A stretch of DNA of 64,000 nt from Bilifractor porci (GTDB taxonomy: Bacteria > Bacillota > Clostridia > Lachnospirales > Lachnospiraceae): contig NZ_VUMV01000002.1 in assembly GCF_009696005.1 (NCBI RefSeq), positions 124,001 through 188,000 on the forward strand. The letters are read 5' to 3'. A program made the translations under genes and the position numbers. The notes beneath the pieces were generated by a model, which had not been told where the DNA came from, made no database searches, and worked only from the letters and a program-made list of their open reading frames with translations. How positions within the stretch are numbered: the first letter of the stretch is position 1; each line of letters opens with the position of its first letter. This document shows positions 9,121 to 17,565 of the stretch, piece by piece.

Positions 9121-9197
9121 ACCGGTTCTGTCGGAACCACAGAATAGAATAATCTCATGACATCAGGGTGGAAAGGCTTTCAGAGAGGAGAACATTA

Positions 9198-10802
9198 GTG
9201 AAAACATATCTTACACGGGCGGCGGCTGTTTTCTTCGCCGCCATGCTGGCGGCTTCTGCGGCCCCGGCATCCGTTTTTGCTGAAGATATCGTTTCGACAT
9301 CTTCGGCAGCCACGTCAGCGTCGTCGGCGAAACTGGCGGCAGATTCGACAGCCACGTCTTCATCGGAATCGGCAGCAGAATCCATCGGCAATCCGGGGAG
9401 CGCATCGACGGAAACGCCGGGAACCACGCCGACGGAAACGCCGGGAGCCACTCCGACGGTAACACCGGGGGCTGCGCCGACGGAAACGCCGGGAACTACG
9501 CCGACAGTAACACTGGGGACGACCCCGGCCTCACCGGCGGATGAAACCTCTGGGGCGGGGAACGCGGGCTCCTCCGGTGAGAAGGAAAAAGAAGAGGAAG
9601 AGAAGCTTCCGGAAAAAGCGCCGGACGGCGAAGAGGAAGCGCAGAAGCATACCGGATCGAACGAAGAGCTGATCCGGAGCCAGAACATCATTGACCTTCC
9701 GGAAGTCCTTTCCGGCGACTGGCGGTTCCAGAAGGTGGAGGCGGAAAAGTCCATAGCCAGGGAGGACATGAGCATCCTTACGGAGAAGAAAGACAATGCG
9801 GCCGCCGCAGGAACGCTGAAAAGGAACGGCTATGCGTTCATCCTGTCGGATGAAGGGGACGGATGGGTCTACGTGGAATCCGGCAGTGTCCGCGGATTTG
9901 CGAAGAGCAGCCAGTTCTACTCCGGACAGGAGGCGTCCAGGTATCGGCAGGAAGAGTCCTACCGGCTGGTACAGAACGCCGTGGCCGATCATCACGCGGC
10001 GGATCTGTCCTGCTTTAAGGCCGTGGCGGAGGCGGCAGTCAGCCCTTCGGAGAATCTCGCGTATCTTTACAAGCATCTGACCGCGGGAGAAGTCGTGGCG
10101 GACAAGGTGTACGGCATTGTGTCCACGCAGAGCACGCCCCTGATGATGCGGGAGTCGGAGGATGTTAAGAGCAAATCGGTAGGAAACATTCCGAAGGGAG
10201 GGCTTCTCTATATTCTGGAGGATGACGGTTCGGATTTTCTGTATGTGGAATCCGGGGACACCAAGGGTTTTGTCCGCAGACAGTATATCAGGACCGGGGA
10301 TGACGTAAACGCGGAGGTGGAGAAAAAGGGAGAGGACTCCTATGCGGAGGCGAAAAAGCTGGTGGATGACGACGAAAACGCGGCGCTTTATCACACCTTT
10401 ACATCAATCAAGGAATATCAGGCGGTGAATCCGGTCAGACAGCAGATCCTGGATCTGGCGCAGACAACGCTGGGCCATCCGTATGTCTGGGGCGGCAATG
10501 ATATCTACAACGGCTGCGACTGCTCCGGCCTGGTGCAGCAAATCTACGCACGGGTCGGTATTTCCCTTCCCAGGGTAGCGGAAGCGCAGGCGCAGGTCGG
10601 AACCAAGATCACACCAGCCTCCGCTCAGCCGGGAGACCTGATCTTCTACGCGGAAAACGGCTATATCTACCATGTGGCCATCTACGCAGGGGAGGGGAAA
10701 ACAGTAGAAGCTTACGGCACGGATTACGGCATCCTCTCGACAACAGCCTTTTCCGGCCGCCCGGTCTGCTGGTGTACCAATGTCATAGACGAACTGAATT
10801 AA
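9198..10802 (+). CDS. Secreted SH3 / NlpC-P60 peptidoglycan endopeptidase
   Basis: A signal peptide ends near ASVFA-ED. A Thr/Pro-rich spacer follows, built from TPGTTPTE-like repeats, then an acidic stretch, two bacterial SH3-like domains (around 170-240 and 300-365) and a C-terminal NlpC/P60 domain. Catalytic Cys442 is in GCDCSGL and His492 in YHVAIY. Such enzymes cut the D-Glu to diamino-acid bond of stem peptides. GTG 9198 is chosen because GAGAGGAG at 9183-9190 gives good spacing and the signal peptide starts there. A terminator hairpin follows, so the gene seems to be its own unit. Confidence 0.92.
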   Translation: MKTYLTRAAAVFFAAMLAASAAPASVFAEDIVSTSSAATSASSAKLAADSTATSSSESAAESIGNPGSASTETPGTTPTETPGATPTVTPGAAPTETPGTTPTVTLGTTPASPADETSGAGNAGSSGEKEKEEEEKLPEKAPDGEEEAQKHTGSNEELIRSQNIIDLPEVLSGDWRFQKVEAEKSIAREDMSILTEKKDNAAAAGTLKRNGYAFILSDEGDGWVYVESGSVRGFAKSSQFYSGQEASRYRQEESYRLVQNAVADHHAADLSCFKAVAEAAVSPSENLAYLYKHLTAGEVVADKVYGIVSTQSTPLMMRESEDVKSKSVGNIPKGGLLYILEDDGSDFLYVESGDTKGFVRRQYIRTGDDVNAEVEKKGEDSYAEAKKLVDDDENAALYHTFTSIKEYQAVNPVRQQILDLAQTTLGHPYVWGGNDIYNGCDCSGLVQQIYARVGISLPRVAEAQAQVGTKITPASAQPGDLIFYAENGYIYHVAIYAGEGKTVEAYGTDYGILSTTAFSGRPVCWCTNVIDELN

Positions 10803-10817
10803 CGCCGGAACGGCAGA

Positions 10818-10868
10818 AGGCAGAGAATGAGTATTCAAAGAAGCTTGTTCTCTGCTTTCTCTTTTTCT
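10818..10868 (+). terminator. Rho-independent terminator after the NlpC/P60 gene
   Basis: GGCAGAGAA pairs with TTCTCTGC across a 20-base loop and is followed by TTTCTCTTTTTCT. Confidence 0.75.
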
Positions 10869-10994
10869 GTCGCTCTCCGGCATCTTTTCCGGATATCCGG
10901 ATACGGCCTGTATTGTGATCACACACTGCTCTTCGGCTTTCAGCAAATGCGGGAGAGTGTTGAATATTGAGAGCCCAAAAATAAAATTAAAAAA

Positions 10995-11037
10995 TTAGCA
11001 CTCACCTATTGACAGTGCTAACAATCGGTGCTATAAC
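10995..11037 (+). promoter_or_regulatory. CIRCE operator overlapping the hsp20 promoter
   Basis: TTAGCACTC (10995-11003), nine bases, then CAGTGCTAA (11013-11021): a CIRCE element with one mismatch to the consensus right arm. A sigma-A promoter is embedded in it, with -35 TTGACA at 11009-11014, a 17-base spacer and -10 TATAAC at 11032-11037. HrcA bound here would cover the -35 box, so hsp20 should be released on heat shock. The same layout recurs before clpB. hrcA itself is not in the window. Confidence 0.93.
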
Positions 11038-11042
11038 ATAAT

Positions 11043-11125
11043 TGCACGAAGGAAAAGGGAACAAAAAGTTCCGTATCCGCTCCCCCGTATGAGACCTGGG
11101 AACGGAGAGAGGTTTTCCTCGTGCA
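11043..11125 (+). other. Structured 5' leader of the hsp20 mRNA
   Basis: TGCACGAAGGAAAA (11043-11056) pairs with TTTTCCTCGTGCA (11113-11125): 13 pairs with one bulged A. It encloses a smaller hairpin, GGAAC/GTTCC (11058-11072). Given the -10 box at 11032-11037, transcription should begin within a few bases of the left arm, so the transcript would carry this stem at its 5' end. It lies about 75 bases before the start codon and could stabilise the mRNA or sense temperature; the function is inferred. Confidence 0.6.
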
Positions 11126-11202
11126 GAGAATATAACAAAAACAATAACCAGGCGTCCAGCCTGAGGAATTTGATTAGATGGATTGGAATGGAGGAATGAC
11201 TT

Positions 11203-11652
11203 ATGATGTATCTGCCGAGCTTATTTGGAGAAGATTTATTTGATAACTGGTTTGATGATTTTGACAGGGCTTTTTATCCGGCAAAGAGTACCGCACAGCA
11301 GAAAACCCACGGCCTGATGCGCACGGATGTTGTGGAGAAGGATGATCACTACGAATTAAATGTAGATCTTCCGGGTTATAAAAAAGAGGATATAGAGCTT
11401 TCTCTGGATCAGGGCTATCTGAAAATCTCCGCGAAGAAGGATCAGAACACCGAGGAAAAGAATAAAGAGGGAAAAGTCATTCGCAGAGAGCGTTATTCCG
11501 GCAGTATGGCAAGAAGCTTTTATGTCGGGGATGACATCACCGAAGAGGATGTACAGGCTAAGTTCGAGAACGGTGTTCTGACGGTTTCCGTTCCGAAGAA
11601 GGATGTACAGAAAGCAGTTCCGGAGAAGAAGACAATCGCGATTGAAGGCTGA
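11203..11652 (+). CDS. Small heat-shock protein, Hsp20/alpha-crystallin family
   Basis: A 149-residue ATP-independent holdase. The alpha-crystallin domain runs from about residue 40 (RTDVVEKDDHYELNVDLPGYKKEDIEL) to the conserved end FENGVLTVSVPKK. The C-terminal tail has no clear I-X-I motif (IAIEG ends the protein). ATG 11203 follows TGGAGGA with seven-base spacing. It is the first gene behind a CIRCE-overlapped promoter and ends in a GC-rich terminator, so it is probably transcribed alone and controlled by HrcA. Confidence 0.95.
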   Translation: MMYLPSLFGEDLFDNWFDDFDRAFYPAKSTAQQKTHGLMRTDVVEKDDHYELNVDLPGYKKEDIELSLDQGYLKISAKKDQNTEEKNKEGKVIRRERYSGSMARSFYVGDDITEEDVQAKFENGVLTVSVPKKDVQKAVPEKKTIAIEG

Positions 11653-11694
11653 TCCGCAGTCCGGATGGCCGTGTAAGCGAATAAAAACAAATGG

Positions 11695-11735
11695 CCGCCG
11701 CGTACCTGTGTATCAGGAAACGCGGCGGTTCTTCT
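11695..11735 (+). terminator. Terminator after hsp20
   Basis: CCGCCGCGT (11695-11703) pairs perfectly with ACGCGGCGG (11720-11728) and is followed by TTCTTCT. Confidence 0.85.
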
Positions 11736-11944
11736 GTAATTCCGCAGGACTATAATCCGGAATAAGAATAATATCTTACCGGCTGTCTGCACGGGAAACA
11801 GGCGGGTGGCGGGAGACAGGAGAAGCATTTGTACCGTTATCGTATCAATATTTTGTAGCTGTTGAGTCAGGATATGGAGGATTATTCAGGTAATACTGCC
11901 GGAAGAACCGGCGGGAAGGTTCGTACGGAGAGAAGGTGAGAACC

Positions 11945-13018
11945 GTGAAGAGAGATTATTATGAGGTGCTCGGCCTGTCCAAGGGGGCGGGAGAGCAGGA
12001 GATTAAACGGGCATACCGGAAACTCGCGAAGAAATACCATCCGGATATGAATCAGGGGAATCCGCAGGCGGAAAAAATGTTCCAGGAGGTTAACGAGGCG
12101 TATTCCGTACTGAACGATCCGGAGAAAAAGAAAATATATGACACCTACGGCATGGCTGCCTTTGCGGAAGGGATGGATCCGAAAAAATACGCGGAGGCGC
12201 AGCAGGCATGGCAGCAGAGTGGAGGTTACGCGGGCGGAAACGCGCAGGATGCGTCTGACTTTTTCCGTCAGTTCCGGGGGTTCCACAGTGGAACTGATTC
12301 GGACGGCACACAGTATCACACCTATCATTTTGAGGGCGGCAATGCGGAAGATATTTTCGGCGATCTGTTCGGCCATGGTTTCGGCCATGCCTCCGGCGGT
12401 TCGGGTTTTGGCGGGGCGTCCGGCTTTGGAGGAAACGGATCGGAGTGGTCCGGCATGGGAAATTCTTCCTATGAGAATAATGATCTGCACTCGGAGCTGA
12501 GCATCGGGTTTGATGAGGCGGTTTATGGATGTACAAAGACAATCCGGCTTGGTTCGGCTGCCGCTTCGGGAAACAATGGAATGCAGACCCTCCAGATCAG
12601 AATTCCGGCGGGCATGGAGGACGGAAAGAGCATTCGTCTGAAGGGCAGGGGAAACACCGGAAGAAACGGCCGGGGCGACCTGTACATAAAAATTCATGTG
12701 GAACCAAGAGCGGGTTTTTCCAGAAAGGGAAGGGATATTTACACCACAGCTAAAATTCCGTTCACAACGGCTGTATTCGGCGGAGAGGCAAGAGTGTCCA
12801 CCCTGAAGGGAAGTGTTGTCTGCAAAATTCCGGCAGGCATGCAGTGCGGCGGGAAGATCCGTCTGCGTGGCAAGGGCGTTCCGGAAGGCGCCGGAAAACC
12901 TGCGGGAGATGAGTATGTGACGATTGAAATACAGGTTCCCAGAACGCTGTCGGCAGAGCAGAAAAAAGCTCTGAAGGAATTTGAAAAGGCCTCCGGAGGC
13001 CACAGCGCGGTGAGCTGA
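11945..13018 (+). CDS. J-domain co-chaperone, class B (CbpA-like, no zinc finger)
   Basis: The N-terminal J domain carries the HPD motif (KKYHPDMN) that stimulates DnaK ATPase. A Gly/Phe/Ser-rich region follows (about 100-170), then two C-terminal substrate-binding domains (LQIRIPAGMEDGKSIRLKGRG and KIPAGMQCGGKIRLRGKGVP). The four CXXCXGXG zinc repeats of DnaJ are absent, so this is a class B or CbpA-type protein, and a separate dnaJ is expected elsewhere. GTG 11945 is favoured because GAGAAGG at 11930-11936 then has proper spacing. It lies between hsp20 and clpB. No CIRCE was seen in its own upstream region, which holds a terminator. Confidence 0.9.
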   Translation: MKRDYYEVLGLSKGAGEQEIKRAYRKLAKKYHPDMNQGNPQAEKMFQEVNEAYSVLNDPEKKKIYDTYGMAAFAEGMDPKKYAEAQQAWQQSGGYAGGNAQDASDFFRQFRGFHSGTDSDGTQYHTYHFEGGNAEDIFGDLFGHGFGHASGGSGFGGASGFGGNGSEWSGMGNSSYENNDLHSELSIGFDEAVYGCTKTIRLGSAAASGNNGMQTLQIRIPAGMEDGKSIRLKGRGNTGRNGRGDLYIKIHVEPRAGFSRKGRDIYTTAKIPFTTAVFGGEARVSTLKGSVVCKIPAGMQCGGKIRLRGKGVPEGAGKPAGDEYVTIEIQVPRTLSAEQKKALKEFEKASGGHSAVS

Positions 13019-13148
13019 AGAAAAGAAAAATAAGAAGATAGATAAGAAGATAAAGAACTATCTGCTGCCTTCGTCAGGAAATGATCAGACCGGCATACAG
13101 GCATGAGTCCGGTTTGGCTGACGGGGGAGGCAGGATTGAAAATAAAAA

Positions 13149-13191
13149 TTAGCACTCAACACTTGACAGTGCTAACAATGAATGCTATAGT
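13149..13191 (+). promoter_or_regulatory. CIRCE operator overlapping the clpB promoter
   Basis: TTAGCACTC (13149-13157), nine bases, CAGTGCTAA (13167-13175). The -35 TTGACA (13163-13168) lies across the right arm; a 17-base spacer leads to -10 TATAGT (13186-13191). The geometry is the same as at the hsp20 promoter, and the left and right arms are identical, indicating shared HrcA control. Confidence 0.93.
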
Positions 13192-13265
13192 TATGCTGTT
13201 GGGAAAAAGGTAGACATAAAGAATGACGGATTTATCATACTACGTTGCGAAACGGGGGTGAGGAT

Positions 13266-15872
13266 ATGAACATACAGAAATTTACCCAGAAATCACTGGA
13301 GGCAGTGAACAATCTGGAAAAGGTTGCCTATGAATTCGGCAACCAGGAAATCGAGCAGGAGCATCTGCTATATGCCCTGCTGCATCAGGAAGACAGCCTG
13401 ATCCTGGAACTCATTGAAAAGATGGGGATAGACAAGAATCTGTTCCTGAATGAGGTGGAGCAGGCGCTGAACGCAAAAGTAAAGGTTCAGGGCGGTCAGC
13501 ATGTCATCGGCCAGTATCTGAACGAGTCGCTGAATATGGCGGAGGACGAGGCCAGAGCCATGGGGGACGAATATGTTTCCGTGGAGCACCTGTTCCTGGC
13601 CATGCTTAAAAACCCCAGTCCTTCCATGAAGCAGCTGTTTCAGCAGAACGGGATTACCAGAGAGCGTTTTCTGCAGGCGCTGAGCTCGGTCAGGGGAAAC
13701 CAGAGGGTAACGTCCGATAATCCGGAGGCGACCTACGATACACTGAAGAAATATGGCACGGATCTTGTGGAAAAGGCAAGAGAGCAGAAGATGGACCCGG
13801 TGATCGGGCGTGACGAGGAAATCCGGAACGTCATCCGTATTCTGTCGCGTAAGACGAAAAATAACCCGGTGCTGATCGGTGAGCCTGGCGTCGGCAAGAC
13901 CGCCGTGGTGGAAGGGCTTGCACAGCGTATCGTGTCCAAGGATGTGCCGGAGGTTCTTCGTGACAAGACGATTTTTTCCCTGGACATGGGAGCCCTTGTG
14001 GCGGGCGCCAAGTACAGGGGAGAGTTTGAGGAACGTCTGAAGGCTGTTCTGGAGGAAGTGCGCAAGAGCAACGGAAGAATTATCCTCTTTATTGATGAGC
14101 TGCACCTGATTGTGGGCGCCGGAAAAACAGAGGGAGCCATGGATGCCGGCAATATGCTGAAGCCTATGCTGGCAAGAGGCGAGCTTCACTGCATCGGTGC
14201 CACGACGTTGGACGAGTATCGAAAATATATTGAGAAGGATCCCGCTCTGGAGCGTCGTTTCCAGCATGTCATGGTCAGCGAGCCCAGTGTGGAGGATACC
14301 ATCTCCATTCTGCGTGGACTGAAGGAAAGCTATGAAAATTATCACGGTGTGGAGATCACAGACGGCGCCCTTGTGGCGGCGGCGACGCTCTCAGACCGTT
14401 ATATTACAGACCGGTTTCTGCCGGACAAGGCCATCGACCTGGTGGATGAGGCCTGCGCCCAGATTAAGACCGAGAAAAACTCCATGCCGACCGAGCTGGA
14501 TGAGCTGGATCGCCGGATTCTCCGCCTGAAAGCGGACGAGGAATCGCTGAAAAAGGAGACCGATACTCTGAGTAAGGAAAGACTGGCCTCTCTTCAGAAG
14601 GAGCTGGCAGACCTGCAGACAAAGTTTAACAGCAGGAAGGCACAGTGGGAGAACGAGAAGGCTTCTCTGGAGGGACTCTCAAAGCTGCGTGAGCAGATTT
14701 TTGAGTGTAACAAGAAGATCGAGGCCGCAGAGAGAGCTTATGATTACTCCGCGCTGGCGGAACTCCGCAACGGCGAGCTGCCCAGGCTGCAGAAACAGCT
14801 GGCGGACGAGGAGGAGCGCGTAAGGAAGGCGGATCTTCAGCTGGTTCATGAAAGCGTGGATGAGGATGAGATCGCCAGAATCGTGTCGCGTCTGACCGGT
14901 ATTCCGGTTGCCAAGCTGACAGAGGGTGAGAAAACAAAAATTCTTCACCTGGATGAAGAGCTGCACAAACGGGTTGTCGGTCAGGACGAGGCTGTGGAAA
15001 AGGTTTCGGATGCCATTATCCGTTCCAAAGCGGGTATCAAGGATCCCACCAGGCCCATCGGCTCTTTCCTGTTTCTGGGTCCCACCGGCGTCGGCAAAAC
15101 GGAGCTGGCAAAGACACTTGCGGAAAAGCTGTTCGACAATGAGAACAACATGGTTCGTATTGATATGAGTGAGTACATGGAGAAGTATTCTGTCTCCAGG
15201 CTGATCGGAGCTCCTCCGGGATATGTCGGCTATGATGAAGGCGGACAGCTGACAGAGGCAGTCCGCAGAAAACCGTACTGCGTCGTGCTCTTTGATGAGA
15301 TTGAAAAAGCGCATCCGGATGTGTTTAACGTACTGCTGCAGGTTCTGGATGATGGCCGTATCACGGATTCTCAGGGCAGGACGGTGGATTTTAAGAACAC
15401 CATCCTGATTATGACATCCAACATCGGCTCCCAGTATCTGCTGGACGGCATCGAGCCGGACGGCACTATCAGCAAGAGCGCGCAGGAGGCTGTACACAAG
15501 GATCTGCGGGCGCACTTCCGTCCGGAATTCCTGAACCGGCTGGACGAAATTATTATGTTCCGTCCACTGACAAAGGACAACATCGGGCATATCGTGGATC
15601 TTCAGATTGCGGATCTGAACCGCAGGCTGGCGGTACAGCAGCTGAAAATCGCATTGTCACCGGAGGCAAAGCAGTATATTATAAATGGAGGCTACGACCC
15701 GGTATACGGTGCGCGTCCTCTGAAGAGATATATTCAGAAATATGTGGAAACCCTTTCCGCGAAATTGATTCTGGAAGGAAATGTCCATCAGGGTGATACG
15801 ATCCTGATTGATGTTGTAAACAATGAGCTGAAGGCTGTCATAGAGCCGACGGCAGAGGTTGTGGACAATTAA
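13266..15872 (+). CDS. clpB: ATP-dependent disaggregase ClpB
   Basis: A hexameric AAA+ chaperone that extracts proteins from aggregates together with DnaK. The order is: Clp N-domain repeats (1-145), AAA1 with Walker A GEPGVGKT near 205 and Walker B ILFIDELH near 276, the long coiled-coil middle domain (about 400-525) that distinguishes ClpB from ClpC, and AAA2 with GPTGVGKT near 605 and [11 protein letters not shown]. At 868 residues it is standard length. ATG 13266 follows GGGGGTGAGG; an in-frame TTG at 13245 is less likely. In many Firmicutes Clp genes answer to CtsR; here a CIRCE-covered promoter implies HrcA. Confidence 0.97.
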   Translation: MNIQKFTQKSLEAVNNLEKVAYEFGNQEIEQEHLLYALLHQEDSLILELIEKMGIDKNLFLNEVEQALNAKVKVQGGQHVIGQYLNESLNMAEDEARAMGDEYVSVEHLFLAMLKNPSPSMKQLFQQNGITRERFLQALSSVRGNQRVTSDNPEATYDTLKKYGTDLVEKAREQKMDPVIGRDEEIRNVIRILSRKTKNNPVLIGEPGVGKTAVVEGLAQRIVSKDVPEVLRDKTIFSLDMGALVAGAKYRGEFEERLKAVLEEVRKSNGRIILFIDELHLIVGAGKTEGAMDAGNMLKPMLARGELHCIGATTLDEYRKYIEKDPALERRFQHVMVSEPSVEDTISILRGLKESYENYHGVEITDGALVAAATLSDRYITDRFLPDKAIDLVDEACAQIKTEKNSMPTELDELDRRILRLKADEESLKKETDTLSKERLASLQKELADLQTKFNSRKAQWENEKASLEGLSKLREQIFECNKKIEAAERAYDYSALAELRNGELPRLQKQLADEEERVRKADLQLVHESVDEDEIARIVSRLTGIPVAKLTEGEKTKILHLDEELHKRVVGQDEAVEKVSDAIIRSKAGIKDPTRPIGSFLFLGPTGVGKTELAKTLAEKLFDNENNMVRIDMSEYMEKYSVSRLIGAPPGYVGYDEGGQLTEAVRRKPYCVVLFDEIEKAHPDVFNVLLQVLDDGRITDSQGRTVDFKNTILIMTSNIGSQYLLDGIEPDGTISKSAQEAVHKDLRAHFRPEFLNRLDEIIMFRPLTKDNIGHIVDLQIADLNRRLAVQQLKIALSPEAKQYIINGGYDPVYGARPLKRYIQKYVETLSAKLILEGNVHQGDTILIDVVNNELKAVIEPTAEVVDN

Positions 15873-15975
15873 GGCGGGGAACCGTCAGGCCGCGGGCGGC
15901 CAGGGCGGCTGCCCCGGCTGCAGGGGCGTGCCGGAAAGGACAGCTCACTTAGGGATTCCTGATTTCGGAAAACAT

Positions 15976-16016
15976 CGGCATAGTCGAGGACACTTGGCTG
16001 TGCCGTTATTTTTTTT
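15976..16016 (+). terminator. Terminator after clpB
   Basis: CGGCATAGTC pairs with GGCTGTGCCG through two G-U wobbles, followed by TTATTTTTTTT. Confidence 0.8.
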
Positions 16017-16201
16017 CATGTTGAAAGGAAGCCGCTCTGACCGCCCACAACGAGGAACGCAAGGAGTTCCGAATCTGAGGTACTGAAATAGATACCATTA
16101 TTTCAGGAAAGCGCTTGAATTCAGAAATAACAGACCTGTTTGGAGATCTTTCTGCAGCTTCACATCAGTGAGAAAACAGAAAGAGAATGAGGAGGAAGAT
16201 G
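16017..16201 (+). other. Upstream region of the DUF4250 gene, with a hairpin and a cre-like site
   Basis: The gap holds a perfect 8-bp hairpin, CTGAAATA/TATTTCAG (16083-16106), and next to it GGAAAGCGCTTGAA (16106-16119), which matches 11 of 14 positions of an ideal catabolite-responsive element. No clear -35/-10 pair was found. The cre assignment is tentative. Confidence 0.3.
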
Positions 16202-16372
16202 ATGCCAGGAGATCCGGTTATGCTTTTGAGCTATGTGAACACAAAGCTGAGGGATCAGTATTCCAGTCTGCAGGAATTCTGCAGATGCGAGCAGATTGGG
16301 GAAGAAGAGCTGAAAACCAAACTGAAAATGATTGATTATTACTACGATGCCGCAAGAAATCAATTTGTCTGA
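16202..16372 (+). CDS. DUF4250 small protein
   Basis: A 56-residue cytosolic protein matching DUF4250 over its length (DPVMLLSYVNTKLRDQY ... KLKMIDYYYDAARNQFV). The family is common in Clostridia and has no assigned function that I know of. ATG 16202 follows GGAGGA at 16191-16196; ATG 16187 or 16199 are in frame but placed less well. It ends 10 bp before the amidase gene, so the two are probably cotranscribed. Confidence 0.85.
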   Translation: MPGDPVMLLSYVNTKLRDQYSSLQEFCRCEQIGEEELKTKLKMIDYYYDAARNQFV

Positions 16373-16382
16373 GAGGTAAGGG

Positions 16383-17366
16383 ATGAGAAAAAAGAAATGG
16401 CTGTGTGGAATGCTTGGCGCGGCACTGATTCTGGCAAGTCTGGGCGGCTGCGGGAAGCCGGCAGGGCAGGCGGCGGACGCGCAGGCGGGCAGCGGAGCTT
16501 CTGCCGCTGTTCTCTCGGAAAGCGGGGAAACGGCGGAGAATGTTTCGGAAGAGTCTGCACCGGAAAGAGCAGAAAGTGTCACAGGGGATTCCAGGAATGC
16601 GGCTTCGCAGACGGTTTCCGGCTCCAGTGAGACAGCGGCGGAACAGACAGGCAGCGCGCAGTCGGCGGGGCAGGAGCCGCTGACGGCGGAAAGCGCTTCG
16701 CAGGAGGCCGGGCCGACAGAACCGGCGGACAAGGGAATTACCGTCGCGCTGGATCCCGGACACCAGGCACCGGATGTGGATATGAGCGGGCAGGAGCCAA
16801 ACGCGCCGGGATCCTCTGTCATGAAAACAAAGGCCACCGGCGGGACTTCCGGGACGACGACAGGTGTGCCGGAGTATCAGCTGAATCTGGAAATTGCCCT
16901 GCAGGTGCGGGATCTTCTGGAAGCAGAGGGATACACCGTGGTTATGACAAGGGAGGACAATGAGACGGCCATCAGCAATGCGGAGCGGGCAGCGCTAGCC
17001 AACGAATCCGGCGCGTCCGTGATGGTCCGGATTCACGCCAATGGCTCGGAGGATCCGGGAGCCAGCGGCGCTCTGGCTCTGGTCGGCTCCTCGTCCAATC
17101 CTTATGTGGGCTCTCTGTACGGGGAAAGCTCCCGGCTGGCGGAGGATGTGCTGAGCGCCTACTGCAGCGCCACGGGCATGGCGGACAACGGGGTAATTAC
17201 ATCCGACACCATGACCGGTATCAACTGGAGCACCATTCCGGTCATGATTCTGGAGATGGGATTTATGACAAACCCGACGGATGACACGAATATGGAGGAA
17301 CCGGATTTCCAGAAAAAAATGGCGGAAGGAATTGCGCAGGGAATTCAGAATTATTTCGGCCGGTAA
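16383..17366 (+). CDS. N-acetylmuramoyl-L-alanine amidase (Amidase_3), lipoprotein
   Basis: Zinc amidase that removes stem peptides from glycan strands. A signal peptide ends in lipobox LGGC. A Ser/Ala/Glu-rich linker of about 90 residues follows, and the Amidase_3 domain begins near 118. Visible zinc and catalytic positions: His127 (ALDPGHQ), Glu near 170 (LNLEIAL), His218 (RIHANGS) and Glu291 (LEMGFM). The linker probably spans part of the wall, letting a membrane-tethered enzyme reach its substrate. Confidence 0.92.
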   Translation: MRKKKWLCGMLGAALILASLGGCGKPAGQAADAQAGSGASAAVLSESGETAENVSEESAPERAESVTGDSRNAASQTVSGSSETAAEQTGSAQSAGQEPLTAESASQEAGPTEPADKGITVALDPGHQAPDVDMSGQEPNAPGSSVMKTKATGGTSGTTTGVPEYQLNLEIALQVRDLLEAEGYTVVMTREDNETAISNAERAALANESGASVMVRIHANGSEDPGASGALALVGSSSNPYVGSLYGESSRLAEDVLSAYCSATGMADNGVITSDTMTGINWSTIPVMILEMGFMTNPTDDTNMEEPDFQKKMAEGIAQGIQNYFGR

Positions 17367-17400
17367 AACATGCGCCGCGGCAGGAAGAAGACAGGTACCT

Positions 17401-17529
17401 GGAGCCGGAAACCGCTGATTTGCGGGTGACACAGCTTATCGGGCATATGCCGTAGTCGGGAGCAGGCAGACGCCCGGAGCAGGAAGCCGCTGATTTGCGG
17501 GTGACACAGTTTTTCGGGCATGCGTCGTG
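17401..17529 (+). repeat. Tandem duplication, 75-bp period
   Basis: GGAGCCGGAAACCGCTGATT at 17401 recurs as GGAGCAGGAAGCCGCTGATT at 17476. Both are followed by TGCGGGTGACACAG and a GGGCAT block. It fills the gap between the amidase and the next lipoprotein gene. Confidence 0.8.
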
Positions 17530-17565
17530 TCTGGGGTTAGTCAGACTGGGAAAGGACGGAAAGGG

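Noticed and set aside
16106-16119. A firm catabolite-repression (cre) site before the DUF4250 gene
   Set aside because: The match is 11 of 14 bases with a mismatched outer position and no clear promoter; it is kept only as a low-confidence note.
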